This document shows positions 1 to 12,260 of a stretch of DNA of 64,000 bases, piece by piece. Below the pieces are notes generated by a model, which was given only the letters and a program-made list of their open reading frames with translations, searched no databases and had not been told where the DNA came from. Position 1 is the stretch's first letter. Each line of letters opens with the position of its first letter. The translations under genes were made by a program, and so were the position numbers. Origin of the DNA: Ascarosepion bandense (Eukaryota > Mollusca > Cephalopoda > Sepiida > Sepiidae); the NCBI GenBank assembly GCA_037127315.1, contig JBBBDQ010001028.1, positions 2,470,001 through 2,534,000 of the forward strand, read 5' to 3'.

Positions 1-155
1 CTATTTTATTGAATGAATTTACTTTTTCATATTTAAAGATATTTTGTGTACTTTTGGTGTTATATAAGTGAAAATGAGGTGTTAGTGTCATTTAATCTTT
101 TCATTTTTGCGTAAAATAGACGACAATTTATCTAAAGTGCTATATATATAGATAT
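1..155 (+). mobile_element. 3' end of a mariner-like transposon relic, cut by the window edge
   Basis: The reverse complement of this stretch aligns by eye with the 3' noncoding ends of the two mariner relics at 34.2 and 37.3 kb. Shared blocks are the 'acgcaaaaat' segment, the 'caaaagtacacaaaatat' segment and the 'aaatttattca' segment. Those relics code on the minus strand, so this one is in the opposite orientation. No transposase sequence is present because the window starts here. Like its relatives it abuts a TA-rich microsatellite (141-168). Confidence 0.6.
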
Positions 156-614
156 ATATATATATAATGTGTTTCTTTGTTTTTATTTTTTAAATGTATT
201 TCTTCACCCCAACTTATTTTTATATGCCGTCAGATGATTGAAGCACCGAAGCTTAACGACTAAATAAAAGTCCCCATCTTCTAGCGTTCGTATATAAGAA
301 CTGCTGGAATTGTTTACTTAAAAGAATCATAAACACCACAAATATGAATTCTACACAACTTGGATGTGGTAAGCATCAAATGCAACTGTAATTTGGCAAA
401 AAAAAAAAAATCATAGAACTTGGTATTTTTTAATCCTGATATACTCTTTTATTTTTTTAATATTTCGTTCAGGACGCTCACCAGACATACTCTCTTGTCT
501 TTTGCTGTTCACTCATTATCGATTAAAAAAATATGAATATAATAATATTAATTTAATTGCACATCAGTTAATTAGTATTAGTTTTATTAACATAATTTCC
601 ACAGAAGATGGAGT
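156..614. other. No gene seen; AT-rich unique-looking DNA
   Basis: Apart from the end of the TA tract and a short A run near 400, I see no open frame with recognisable protein similarity and no repeat structure. Confidence 0.5.
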
Positions 615-775
615 AAGAATCAATACAAATGCAGAAAGACGTATACTTACGTTTCAAAGATCGAGCAAATGTATTTAATAAGGTATGTCACAAAGATCAT
701 TTTGAAATGCTAGAATAGTCCAGAATATATACAGGAGGCAAAGCCCTTGCACATAGAAAAATAATTTAGTAAAAG
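615..775 (+). pseudogene. Short RTE-type LINE reverse transcriptase fragment
   Basis: Translation from about 630 gives 'MQKDVYLRFKDRANVFNKVCHKDHFEMLE'-like text interrupted by stops. This corresponds to RT motif A of the RTE relics at 7.4-8.4 kb and 24.4-26.1 kb in this window ('KDVYLCFIDYAKAFDKVRHK'). Motif A aspartate is not preserved. About 50 residues survive, with an internal deletion after the motif. It is a dead fragment. Confidence 0.6.
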
Positions 776-1160
776 GGGCGTAAGTTTTATTTAACTTACC
801 AGATTTATTTAACTTAAGTTCATTTAACTATATCAGATTTTTTAATTTATACATTGAAGTTACTGTAAGAAAATAAATCCTACCTGAACTTATTATCGGT
901 GGACAGAATCTTTACATATGCAAATTATACAGACGGGACATACTGAAGGCAAGAGAGACAAACGGGAACAGTAAGTAACATACCTTACTATCTTGTGTAA
1001 ATGAAAGATTTAATACAACTTGTCCATAATTATTATCGTTCAAAACGCTTTCGGCCACTTTAATAGCCATTTCCAAGGGTGTTTATGCCTTTGCTTTTGT
1101 TATTTTTTTCTCATGTTTTGACTGTAACGTATTGGTCATCACTAGTTTAAATTGCAGAGC

Positions 1161-1164
<4 letters not shown>
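776..1164. other. No gene seen; contains a short TE-end-like motif
   Basis: No coding signal. Around 1040-1085 the text 'acgctttcggccac...tttccaaggg' resembles the motif in the repeats at 33.4 kb and 56.7 kb and a similar one near 23.55-23.6 kb. It may be a decayed end of the same family. The match is too short to call an element. Confidence 0.35.

Positions 1165-1222
<58 letters not shown>
1165..1222. repeat. (AC)n microsatellite, about 29 units
   Basis: Uninterrupted AC dinucleotide run directly followed by a short TATA tract. The 63-codon frame through it is only poly-Thr-His. Confidence 0.98.
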
Positions 1223-1225
<3 letters not shown>

Positions 1226-3169
1226 TATATGTAAAAGGAATTACAATTTAAGCAATCCCACCTTGGATGATTGGGAAAAATACAATTTTCCTACTATTTA
1301 TTCTTCATTACTAATTGAATTTGTGTTTCATTTAGCGGCGTAAAGGCAAATATACTTAACGTTTTGTAATGTATCTCTTAGCTCGGCTTCTAGTCACGCG
1401 AAATTCACTTGAATGCGTTTAATCATTTGCTTTGAAATGTTCTATGGGAGCGTAAGGATTGTTCCCTCTTTTCATTATGCAAAAGATTGTTTATTTTTGA
1501 CCGCCGATTCTAAGAAGTCTCCACAAAACCAGGAAATCTTAAATGTAATTATTTTTAATATCACAGAAAATTATCATTTGGAGTAAACATTCATTTTTTA
1601 GATTACAGCTTTCGTATAAAATCTTGATAAGAAGTGCTATCAATGTTAGTAGAAAGCATTCTACGGATTCCATCTCGAAAGTGAGGAATAGGATCTTGAG
1701 GAAAGCGTGTAAGATTAATAACCTTAACTTTATTTGAAGAAAGAAATAGTGTTTAAGAGATTAATCCAAAGCGAAAGTTGATTTAACCTAACCACAAATC
1801 AGAGGTGTTGATTTGAACATTTGCCTTTATTCTGTGGATGATAATTTCAGAAGAGGGTAATCAGTAAAATCGAAAATGAAAAATATGCATCTCTGATTCA
1901 ACTGATTTCTAAAACTAACAAGTAAGTTATAAATACTTAAAATCGTTATTGCTGGAAACGATTTTAGATTTCAACAAATTCAAAATTATGGAATCATAAA
2001 AGTTGGGAACTTTTCTTTTCCACTTCTGCGATCTAGTTAAAAGATGTAAAAGACGGAATAAAACGATTTGTTAATGCATAGAAAATGGTAATTGTTAGGT
2101 GAAATAAATTGCTTCAGAGCATGTGCACTGAAATTGTCTGAAATATAGACATTGAGGGATCGCAATTTGGAAATATTCCAAGCAATTAGTAACAAATTGG
2201 CTAAATGATGATGACTGTTTCAAGCAAGTTTTACTTTTCAATGATCGTTTACTTCACTCATTGAATCATGATGAAATCGGTGTTGTAGACACATATCAAT
2301 CATTAGATCTTGTAACTACATTGCCTTTACCAAATGATCGATTTATATTTTGAACATCTGCTTATTGAATCAGTGATTAAGGAACAGTATTTTACACGCT
2401 TTTGAAAATAACATACGAGCTTTCTAAAATCGAGATCATGTGGCAGACAGTAACGAATTTTGGAAATAACAATCACTCCTTCGTTCTAAACAAGCATTCA
2501 TCAATCTATCATTTCAACAAAGCCTCTTCCGAAACCATAATTGCTTTTGCAATCAAAGTGTCTCTACAAAAACAAAAGAATAAAAAAATGGATGTTTGCC
2601 TCCAGTTGAGTCAATTTCCCGAAATCATTTGTCTGGTTTATTTTTCGTGTGAATTTAGTTTGCAAGGAAAGAAGCAAGACTAAATTGTTATTTAATTTCG
2701 TCACTGCGATGCTTCAACACACGAATTGGTCTCCATTTATTTCTCTCAAAACTAGAACAAATATCAAACGGATCACTAAGTTTTACTGTTAGTGTCTTAG
2801 TTCTTTTTTCTGTCAATCTTTTCGCTTAGAAATTTATGATCACACATCATACTGTATTGGTTCCTGAAAATCGATAATACATTCTGCCCAGCAAGTGTTT
2901 AATAAAACTGACTTTGTGTAAAACTAAGCTTCATAATTATCGTTTCAGTTTATTTTTTGATCAGTTTCTGTATCCAGTTAAAGATTATTTTGGAAGTTTA
3001 TACTTGGAACGTTAAGGGATTCGTTCTACGAAGTTTTTGAAAAACATTACAGTAGGATATTAAAAATTAATCTTTCTATATTCTTAAACATTGCATTCGT
3101 GGATTTTTAAAAATCTGAAATTTTTTAGCCGCATAAATATTTCCTGATTGTTGGTAATCTAAAAAGTTA
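1223..3169. other. About 1.9 kb with no recognised gene or element
   Basis: AT-rich DNA with many stops in all frames. The longest frame (2402-2683, plus, 93 codons) starts with a non-ATG codon, has low-complexity Ile/Lys/Asn-rich content and no motif I recognise, so I do not call it a gene. Confidence 0.5.
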
Positions 3170-3400
3170 GTGCTTTACATCTTGTTCGAAGTCCTCATTT
3201 GTAATTCCTGTTCTTAAGAACACTTGTGAAAACTTTAACACATCTAACTATAACCCTATTAACCTCTTACCACTATTCGGCAAAATATTTGAAGCTCTAA
3301 TCAATGCTGAAGTAGTTAAGCATCAAATCATTCACGACCTACTTTTTGACAAAAAATATGGTTTCGTTTCGCCAGGTTTCCTACTTATATGCTAACTGCT
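3170..3400 (+). pseudogene. LINE A reverse transcriptase fragment, N-terminal palm part
   Basis: Plus-strand translation around 3243-3330 reads 'SNYNPINLLPLFGKIFEAL' then 'INAEVVKHQ' and 'LLFDKKYGF'. This is the RT block preceding motif A in APE-type LINEs of the Jockey/CR1 group and matches the LINE A copy at 31.1-31.3 kb (minus). It is separated from the next RT block by about 430 bp of unrelated DNA, so the element was interrupted or rearranged. Confidence 0.75.
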
Positions 3401-3828
3401 TTTACTGAATATTGTTACGCGTCTTTGACCAGCTCCTAACTTTGCTTTAAAGAAGTGAAATTCAATTTCATTGTTGTCCCGCACTTGAACTCAGATTGTA
3501 ACGGAAAGAAAATAAATTATATTTTGTATGGCTTTGCGCGGGGTCTGTTTGTAGTACTGTTGATATTGCAGACGGGTAGAAGAATAAACGAGGAGATAAA
3601 AAGTGATTCAGTAAAAACGAAATGAAGGGATAAAGAACCGTTTGAATAATATAAACAAGTTTTTAATATGTATACAACGAGTGATATTTGGTAGTGAGAA
3701 GGAAACATTCTGTGTTATACGGTGTATGTAATACGTATTATTACACTTGTGTTTGGGATAAAACAGTCTTAAAAATCAGCCTTATCTGACTACCAAACTT
3801 TCGTTCAAATCTGATTGCAAATAAAACA
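3401..3828. other. Unrelated DNA interrupting a LINE A relic
   Basis: LINE A homology stops near 3400 and resumes near 3860. The intervening sequence has no recognisable coding content and no clear terminal repeats that I can see, so I cannot say whether it is an insertion or filler after rearrangement. Confidence 0.4.
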
Positions 3829-4480
3829 ATGTATGAGATTTTCATCATGCTTCATGTAGGATTTTATCAAACTGTGACTCTAGATATTTTGAAAGTGTTT
3901 GACATGGATTGTCAAGCTGGCCTTTTGCGTCAGCTCCAGGGCTACGGTATTACTGGACGACTGTTTGGTTTAATCCACTCGTTTCTGTCAAATCGTGAAA
4001 TGAAATTCGTTTTAATAGGATCGCTTCCAGATCATTTTACACAAACGCAGGTGTCCCTCAAGGTTCTATCCTAGGTTTTACTCTGTTTCTGATCTTCGTC
4101 AATAATCTTCCTGTTATTTTTCAAGCTGCTCTTGAAAAAGATCTCATTGGCTAAATGGAGCATGAAATGGCTTGTAAACTTCAAGGCCTCCAAAACAAAA
4201 CTACTCCTTTTTAACCACCATAGACAGTTTCCTGCCCATCATCAAATTAATATTGCTAGGAAATGTGTCGTGCTAGAAAAGTTTATCGTCAAAATCCATC
4301 TTGTACATTTATAAATCTACCATTCATCAGTTCATTGTTGCCATGGTTGCGTGCTCCTGTTTTTCATCTTGAGATTTTTGAAAAATCTAAAGAAGGATTT
4401 GAAAAATGTAATCGATCCTAACTTGACATCTTGACTTCAGTCACTGACGCACCGACATAATGTAGTTTTAAGCTGTCTTT
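3829..4480 (+). pseudogene. LINE A reverse transcriptase fragment, motif A to C-terminal region
   Basis: The frame 3829-4074 contains 'TLDILKVFDMDCQAGLLRQ', a decayed copy of motif A ('LDISKAFDRVWH' in the 31-kb copy), then 'GYGITGRLFGLIHSFLSNRE', the segment between motifs A and B. Downstream (4132-4314) is a 'LVNFKASKTKLLLFNHHR' piece from the region after the YADD motif. The YADD segment itself is deleted. Stops and frameshifts throughout show it is dead. Confidence 0.75.
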
Positions 4481-5110
4481 TCTAAAAAACAAATTAATGG
4501 CAAGTACTCTAACGAGTTTTTTCACCTGGTCCCCCGACCATAATTGCCATCTTCTATCATCATGAATCCAGTTCATGTTTTATCTTTTTCTCAATACCTC
4601 CTGTACTCAGCCTTTTTCTTTAATGTAACCCCCTGCGTACAGGTGTTATATACTGCCTCTGCTGCTGGTGGAAAGGAAAATCGTCTTGGCTGACAAACGA
4701 GGAATACAGAACACTTATATTTTTATTCTTAGCGGGTGATGGTTATGTAGAGGAGGATATGGCCAGAGACAATCACGCACATACAAGGGAGTTGTTGGGA
4801 GTCGTTGGCCAGCGCGAGTTGTCTTCTCTTCTCTCTTTTCTGTATTCTCTCGGGCGTTCTGATATCCGCCAGAAAACTCCTAACTTATATAACCTGAAAT
4901 TTCCACGCATTTTTGCCTTCTCGGGTTTTCGTTTATTTCTGTGGATAGGCATATCTATCAATCATTTTCGCCGGTTATTGCCTTAAGCCGGCTGCCTTTG
5001 ATGACAGTCATTCTTTTGTCGGTGACTGTTTGTGGTTTCCGAATTTGATGTTGATCATATTTTTGTCGGTTACTGGTTTTGATGTCAATCATATATCTGT
5101 TGGGTCACAG
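4481..5110. other. GC-richer block of unknown nature, possibly a decayed LTR
   Basis: 4600-5100 is visibly less AT-rich than its surroundings. It contains two near-repeats, 'ttttgtcggtgactg' and 'ttttgtcggttactgg', about 50 bp apart, each followed by a 'tttgatgt..atcat' segment. That could be LTR-like or tandem-duplicated repeat DNA. No coding similarity was recognised in the overlapping short frames on either strand. Confidence 0.3.
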
Positions 5111-6548
5111 AAATATATTACATTCCTCGCTATCTTATTTCTCAAAATATTCACCTATGAACATTTTAAGTGCATCTCTTCATTACTCACATCACTCCCA
5201 CACAACCGAGGCAATTTTACAAAAAAACTTATACACATATAATATGCAAAAATTTTTTTTGTTTTTAAAATTTTAAAAAATAAGTTCATCGTATCTCTTT
5301 CTTTCTGACCATTACACTGCATGAGCACATACAAAATTATCAATATCAAAGGTGACATTCTCCTCTCTACTTCCTGCAATTGTGCGCATATTTCTTTCTT
5401 ATTAATTCTGTGCAAAAGACACTTTTCGCAATGTACACTCTAAACTAGTCTCTTAAGTTAGGCATAAAAATGAATCAGGTCAGAATGCGATTTGCATACA
5501 AAAAGTTTTCTTTTTTATCCTTTTTCTTTCCTTTTTTTGACTTCCAACATGTATGTCGCTCGTCGACACATTCTGAGATGAATTGGGTACCTTGACGTGT
5601 TTGTAATGGTTGGCACTAAAACAATTACAACTAAGCAGTGAATCCGATTCTTACTAGGTGCTCTATAATTTCGGCCGTATAAAACATCTAAGCCACACTT
5701 AGAATGTCACCATTCCGAGACGCGTGATTACATAACTTAAAAACACAAGAGAATTTACCTTGTGCGTATTTTTGTCAATTTCCAAAGTTTTATGCATATC
5801 GCAAACTCCAATCATATCCATAACTGAATTACAGAAATCTGTTGCCACGGCGATGTTCCGCCTTTTCAGTTAGACATCAATTCTGTTTTTCATCGTTCGC
5901 TTTGGTTCGTTTATTTTTTCTTTATTTTTTTCATTTATTTATTCGTTCATTAGAGCGCTGACGTAATCCACTCTGGGTCTCAAACTGTCCAACTAAAGAA
6001 CTGATTTGCTTCGCTTTTTTAGCGATTTATTATCGACAGTGCAGCATCGACCAAATATTTTGTGATATTCTGAAGAAAATCTTTAAACAAAAAAATTAAC
6101 GCACATTGCACTGGAAGAGACATGTGAGAGAATACTTTCCTTTTTCTTATTATTTTTATTATTTCATTTCTTTCTGTTTTTTAAGAACACACAAAATCTT
6201 TTTATAAGAACACACACGTCAAAAGAAAGTTCTGTAATTTTTCAGAAATTTGTTTGTCTCCCTTGTTGTATCGTACCAGTGGACATCTCGATGTACGACC
6301 ATACGTTCATAGGCGGTAACCGTGCCCCAAATTACAAATTGGTATTAAGTAAATGACCTTTGAATACACCATCCGTGCCTCTGCTCGAGTTCAACGTCAC
6401 CCATGTAATTTTCTTTAATTTCAATCCTACTGTGTTTGAACACTAAACTGTGTCATTATCTCCAGTACATGTTATTCAAATTTGATTAAATGCATGTCTT
6501 AAAATGACATATTGAAAATGGCTTTTTCCCTGCTAAGTTTTTATCTGA

Positions 6549-6552
<4 letters not shown>
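5111..6552. other. About 1.4 kb with no recognised gene
   Basis: T-rich tracts (5500-5540, 5900-5945, 6140-6180) and short frames without motifs. No element ends seen. Confidence 0.5.

Positions 6553-6638
<86 letters not shown>
6553..6638. repeat. Compound (ACAT)n-(AT)n microsatellite
   Basis: About ten ACAT units run directly into about 24 AT units. The frame crossing it on the minus strand encodes poly-Ile-Tyr and is spurious. Confidence 0.97.
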
Positions 6639-6642
<4 letters not shown>

Positions 6643-7389
6643 TTAGAATAAATAGAAAACAAATGAAACCGATGAAACTGCACTATTTCGGCATTCAAAT
6701 ATTTATCCGCAGAAGAGGTGGTATAGTTACGATGGAAAACTACATTATAAAGTTAGAATAACTCCTAGATAATGACAACTCTTACATGCGTTTTGCTTAG
6801 AGAATTAGTCGTATCACATACAGTTCTAATTAAGTTAGTCTAAAAATTGGTCCATCACACTCTTAAATACTATTTAAATTATTGTTTCAAGATTATTGTC
6901 CTAGCTTTCTCTGCATTCAGCATAAAAAATATATATTTTTGATCTGACTTAAAGGGGCCTTTGAGTAAAATTATACGATACCATTTCGGTCCAGACTCTA
7001 TTTTTTTAATTTTTTCCTAAAGTCTTATAAAAAAAGTTAATATCTATTATAATACAAAACAAATTATTAAGTAAATGGGTTTTCATTTATGAAGAATTTT
7101 TTAACCATATTCTAAGCTGAAAATTTTACAATGTTTACACATAGCACTTATTTCACTACGTTTATTAAAATGTTTTTTATTCTTAAGAAGATGTTATATA
7201 GTTATTCATAATGACACAAGAAAAATATTATACTGTTTATAGTTTTCTTAAGAAAATATTATATAGTTTTTCATAAAGAAACAAGAAGCCTGGGTTGTTT
7301 AAAGATTTGCATAATCTAGCCTTTTAAAAATTTTCCACTTTATTTTAGAAGTTTTATTTCTTTTAGATGCCAAAAATATTTCGATAGAG
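6639..7389. other. No gene seen; AT-rich
   Basis: Short near-repeated text near 7180-7285 ('cttaagaagatgttatatagtt', 'cttaagaaaatattatatagtt' and flanks) shows a local direct duplication of about 68 bp. No coding signal. Confidence 0.4.
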
Positions 7390-8390
7390 CTGTTCCATTT
7401 CTGGACTTATTCAAAAACATCATCATTGCTCATGTGCTCTATCCATAATATCCACAGCATCCTTCTGTAGAACCACATTTCAGTTGCTTCGAGTTTTTCA
7501 TTTTTCTTCGATGAGATTATACAGCATTCACTGCCATTTTGAAGAACTGACATCACATAGCAATCCAGTACTCTTTTCCTTGTTTCTAGTGAAATTTTCC
7601 TTTCTCTAAATATTCTGCTCAGCTTCTGGAATGCGTCCTTCGCCATGCCAATTCGCCTTTGGATCTCTGTGTCGCACTTTCCGTCTTCTGTTAGAAGAAT
7701 TCCCAAGTTTTTAAATTTTTGTGCTTACTTGATTTTAGTATCCCCCACCTGTATTTGGAATTTTGGGCTGCTCATTTTGCTGATGACCATGCATTCGTTT
7801 TTCTTGTAGTTTATTTGTAGTCCTTTCTTTTCACTCTCTTCAGGTACCTTCTGTAGAAGGTCTTGTAGTTTTCTTTCCGTGTCTGCTATCAGCACTGTAT
7901 CATTTGCGTAACTTACGTTGTTCAGATTGTTGCCTCCGATGACAATCCTGGCATAACTTCAAGGGTCATCAGAATAGTCTTGCTGTACAAGTTGAAAAGA
8001 TCCGTGAATAAACACATCCTTATCTTACGTCCCTTTTTATCTTTGTATATTTACGGAATTCGTTCCCTGTTCGTATGCAGGTGGTTTGCTGCCAGGAGAG
8101 AGTCTTGATGACTCTAATGTCTTTCCCAAATATGTCAATGTTGTTGAGTATTTCTATCAATTCTTTGTGTCGTACTTTGTCGAACGCTTTTGCATAATCT
8201 ATAAAACATAGGTACACGTCCTTTTTCATTTGTATTTCTCTTTCTGATAGCACCCAAATCATAAATATTGCATTCCTTGTTCTAGTGTCTTTGATTAACC
8301 TGCACTATTCTTGTCATTTCTCTGGCCTAATTCTGCTTCAAGCTCTATTCATCAGGATTCGGATGATGAGTTTTGTTACCACGTTCCCAG
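7390..8390 (-). pseudogene. RTE-type LINE, reverse transcriptase and C-terminal region, 5'-truncated relic
   Basis: Read on the minus strand. The upstream frame (8262-8020) carries motif A 'CFIDYAKAFDKVRHKEL'. After frameshifts the next part reads 'NNLNNVSYANDTVLIADTE', where the catalytic YADD has become YAND (near 7900-7915). Then comes 'KKGLQINYKKNECMVI', and the frame 7706-7407 has 'LGILLTEDGKCDTEIQRRIG', 'RKISLETRKRVLDCYV' and 'EMWFYRRMLWILW', the standard C-terminal blocks of RTE elements. Endonuclease is absent. Frameshifts near 7720 and 7960-8020 plus the mutated catalytic pair show it is inactive. Confidence 0.85.
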
Positions 8391-9929
8391 AATGAACCAA
8401 TCAAGTCTGATCAGACGTTGTTCCAATTTGGCACAACTTATTATATCTTTATTCCCGCTTTGGTAGTGTGGTTGGTGTTCAAATATTTGTTTTGTGGCTT
8501 TTCTTTTAGAATAAATATAAATACAATATCATTTGCTATTTCCAGATTATTATATTCTGATATTTATTGAGCCGTGCAAATGGAGGAACAAATTAATTAG
8601 TTACGGCTTGTGAGACATGCATGCTCTCTATTCCTTTCTCTTTGCTGGATAAAGAAACAAAAGGTCATGTTTCTGACGCAACTAGTGTGAGACGTTATTA
8701 GTAGCAACAGCCTCTGAGATTTGGGCGATTACTTACACGATTACTTTTCAACTGGAATACAACGATTGCATTCTCCCGCACATATTTGCATATACACATA
8801 CATTTATTTATACGTATTCGAATAGCCAAATAAGAACCAATTAAACTGAATGACATTGCTCAAAATTTTATAATTTATTTTATGTGCATTTGTAAAGTAA
8901 CAAACTTGTAAACGAATTTTTTCTCTCTTGTGATGTAGAAATTGATTACATTCGTGCCAGATTTGACGTTATATGTGAAGGACTGGAAAAGACTTTCGAA
9001 AGTTAGTTTGAGAGAGGAGTTCTTATCTTACAGAACGAGAACGTTCGCTTCAATTGATATTAATTTTAATAGCTGGAAATTGAATATATTTATTGAAACT
9101 AACATAATAATAATTGCCAATGTGCCGCATAATTAGTTTTCAAAAATATTCGGAATATTAGCTTCATATTTGTTGTTTTCATTTCCATCATTAAGTTAGA
9201 GTTCGTGTTGCGTATGGGACGCAATATTCTTTCTTCAACACCAAAAGCTGGCGGATGTGATCAACTGTCTCGTGTTCAGGAGAGAAAATTAGAAAAAATA
9301 TAAAATCAAATAAGGTAATCTAAAAGTAAAGTTAAGTTACAGACTGTCTGAGTTGAATATCAACTAAAATAAGGCATGATGGAAACAATTTGTAAAGTTT
9401 AATTAAATTTCATTTCATTCTTATACAAAAACATTTCGTTTATGTCTCAATTAAGTACTTTAATATATATATATTCAAGTTTAAACCTAATATAATACGA
9501 CTCATACAATTTGTCATTAAAATATGGAAAGTTTGCCTGGTTGAATATTTCTGAGGATATTCCAGTATATATATCAGTAGCTAGTGGTATTCGGTTAAAA
9601 TTATTTGAGTGCTAGTGTCAGAGCAATAGAATGAAAAAAAGCTAAAGGAAACAAAACAAATGCATTAATTAAACTTTCCAGTCAAAATTAAATCCATAAC
9701 CTATTATTTTCATTCAAGAACTAATTCTCCATATTTGTATTAAATATTTTTAATTACATATCTAGATATATTTAGATATAACAACATATCTAGCTTGTTA
9801 CATAGCCTTTAGTTGGAGATCATTTTCTATATCACTACTGAATTACGTGCATTGTCAACAAAGGTAATTGTTGATAAATAAATTAAAAACACTTTTTAGA
9901 CTTTGGCTAGACATTTATTGATGAACGGA
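8391..9929. other. About 1.5 kb with no recognised gene
   Basis: AT-rich sequence without motifs. The short plus-strand frames at 8373-8570 and 8942-9136 have no recognisable domain. Confidence 0.5.
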
Positions 9930-9983
<54 letters not shown>

Positions 9984-9995
9984 ACACACACACAC

Positions 9996-10026
<31 letters not shown>
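9930..10026. repeat. (CA)n followed by (TA)n microsatellite
   Basis: About 33 CA units with two small interruptions (near 9982 and 9997) run into about 12 TA units. It sits just outside the left arm of the large inverted repeat. Confidence 0.97.
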
Positions 10027-10074
10027 CGCACACGCACAGATGGAGATTGAAAGCCAACTGTTCATTTTAAAATA

Positions 10075-10319
10075 ATTATAACTTATTTATTAACGATAAT
10101 TTTTACAAGAAATTGATATGAGAGTAAAGAATATGGAATAATATTTTATCTAAAATTCAATATGGTCAACAGATTTCGCTACCTGGTTCTCAACCTGCCC
10201 AGGAATCGTGTTAACTGATTTGACCAGAAACTCTTGTGGTATGGAAGACGTAATCTCGCCCTTCAAGTCATTCTAAAATCTTTGTTTGGCGTAACAGATT
10301 TTCAACCAAAATAGGGAGT

Positions 10320-10380
<61 letters not shown>

Positions 10381-11095
10381 AGCACACTTGTGTTATACTA
10401 TCCAGGTAAATTCAGATAGAGACAACTCAAAAGAACTCAATGTTAAATTTATTTATTTAATTTAACAGAGTAATATAATTTAGAAATGATTTTTGATTTA
10501 CTACAATTTCAATGGGTAATACATATTTCACCGCATAATGATGTTATTATTGCGGCTCATCAGACCCAAATGGTACAACAGTTGATCCTCAAAATATCAC
10601 CACAAAAACTTTCTTTACATAGACACCCACATGTCCATATTTAGAATAGACATTTTTAATGGTAATTTACAAAAAAATTCTCGCTCATTTAAAAAGAAGC
10701 CCAAAGAATAGAAAAAAGGAAGGATAAAGAAAAAGTAGACGATTGATTAATAGAAAGAAGAGAAAAAAGAAGAGAAAAAAACAAAAACAAAGAAAAGACA
10801 AAAGACAAAGAAAAAAAAATCTTATCCAGAGAAATAAAATGTTAACTTCATGTATCGACATAGCGTTTCTAACGACTCGTCTGCTTTCTTACAAAAACAT
10901 GACGTGGATAATTTAACATTGAAATTTAGTTTCAAATATAACGAGAAATATTTACGGTACAAAATTAATTGTACATCATAATTTTAATACAATTTGAAAA
11001 AATAACTACTATTATTATTATTTTTAAAATTCATATTAATTTTAAAATTATGTTAGAATAATTAAAATTACTAAAAATAAAATTATAATTAAATA
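10075..11095 (+). repeat. Left arm of a large imperfect inverted repeat
   Basis: Segments here match the reverse complement of 20.1-21.3 kb in the same order. Examples are 'ataatttttacaagaaatt' (10095 vs 21300), 'aactgatttgaccag' (10215 vs 21180), 'gatttactacaatttcaat' (10494 vs 20650), 'cgcataatgatgttattatt' (10533 vs 20610), 'gacgagtcgttagaaacgc' (right arm, vs 10870) and 'gtacaaaattaattgtacat' (10958 vs 20232). Both arms contain a (TA)n tract at a corresponding position and a purine-rich or pyrimidine-rich tract in the middle. No coding similarity was recognised, so this is best read as one copy of an unclassified interspersed repeat. Confidence 0.85.
10322..10375. repeat. (TA)n microsatellite inside the left inverted arm
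   Basis: About 26 TA units at the position corresponding to the TA tract at 20957-21003 in the right arm. Confidence 0.97.
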
Positions 11096-11562
11096 TAGAA
11101 AAAGGAAAAGTTAGAAAGTTTAACCTAAAAAAAGAGAAAAAAAATCAATAAAAAGAGAGAAAAAGAATGAAAGCGAGTAATATAAATATAATAGTATTTA
11201 AAATAAATCAAAATAAACGTCTTAGATTGAAACCGACGTCTATTACACTTACATTCTTTCTTAGAAGCACGACATGGGATTTAATCTTAAATTAAAATAT
11301 ACCTACTATTTGGTATATTTATGGTAAAAAAATCATATATAATACATCCTAATATAAATTACAATATAACTACTAGTAGCAATTTATTATTAATATAATT
11401 AAAGTAATAGCTCCTTGTAAGAAAAAATAAATAAAATATTAAAATAAAATCTTAAAAAGATCTTAAACAATAATAATACTAATAAAAGATAATAATAATA
11501 ATAAGAAAATACTAATAAAAATAATATATATATGTATGTATCAAACAAAATTTCTCTCAGAT

Positions 11563-11595
<33 letters not shown>

Positions 11596-11985
11596 TTTCT
11601 TTAACTATTATAATTTTCTTAAAAACAAAACAAAACAAGAAAATAAATTAAATCCGATGAAAAACAATTTATATGGTATTATTTTATAGAAAGTCTACGT
11701 ATTTATTGATAAATTTATTTTTATTTATTTATTGATTTAATTTACTTATTTAATTTATCTTATTATGATAATCCTATTTTTGACCAACGACTTTATTGAA
11801 AAAATAAAAGATAAAGTGGACGAACAAATTATTACATTTATTTATTTATTTTATTTTTTTCAACAAACGTCTCTCTATTTGAATTTTTCCTTTTCTCAAT
11901 ATGAAATTTTGTTTTAATATAAACAGGTTTTTTTTTCTTTAGATATTATAAATTTTTTTTTTTTTAAACAAACTACTCTAGTAAT
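11096..11985. other. Very AT-rich spacer upstream of the R4/Dong-like element
   Basis: Long stretches of A/T with several TAA/AAT runs (11465-11515 and 11562-11595). No open frame. The 5' boundary of the downstream retroelement is not sharp. Base composition changes near 11985-12000, where mixed-composition sequence begins. Confidence 0.5.
11562..11595. repeat. (TAA)n microsatellite
   Basis: About 11 AAT/TAA units. This is notable because related Dong/R4 retroelements are known to insert into TAA repeats and the nearby element ends in a TAA tail. Confidence 0.95.
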
Positions 11986-12260
11986 ATTGATGTTTTGTTT
12001 CGTTGAGCCGTCTTTCTCCTTGAATTCCAATCGCGTCTATGTCAGATGTTGCTTGGCAGCCCATTTAGGAGAAGGAAAACTCCGAACAACAACCCGCAAC
12101 TCAAGGTGTTAATCGTGCCGAGGAGTGAATGACTACTGCGTTATGAAGTCACAAACGATTCCCTACAGGCTTCGGGACCCTGTTTGTAAAAGACCGTTAC
12201 CCAACGTGCCGGGCAACTTTGGGTGGACTTTTGGACCCGTGCGTCACTCGTGGGAAAAAC

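Noticed and set aside
1152..1343. 63-codon frame rich in Thr-His
   Set aside because: Produced by the (AC)n array; no independent coding evidence. Same reasoning for the frames at 38591-38801 and 58342-58605.
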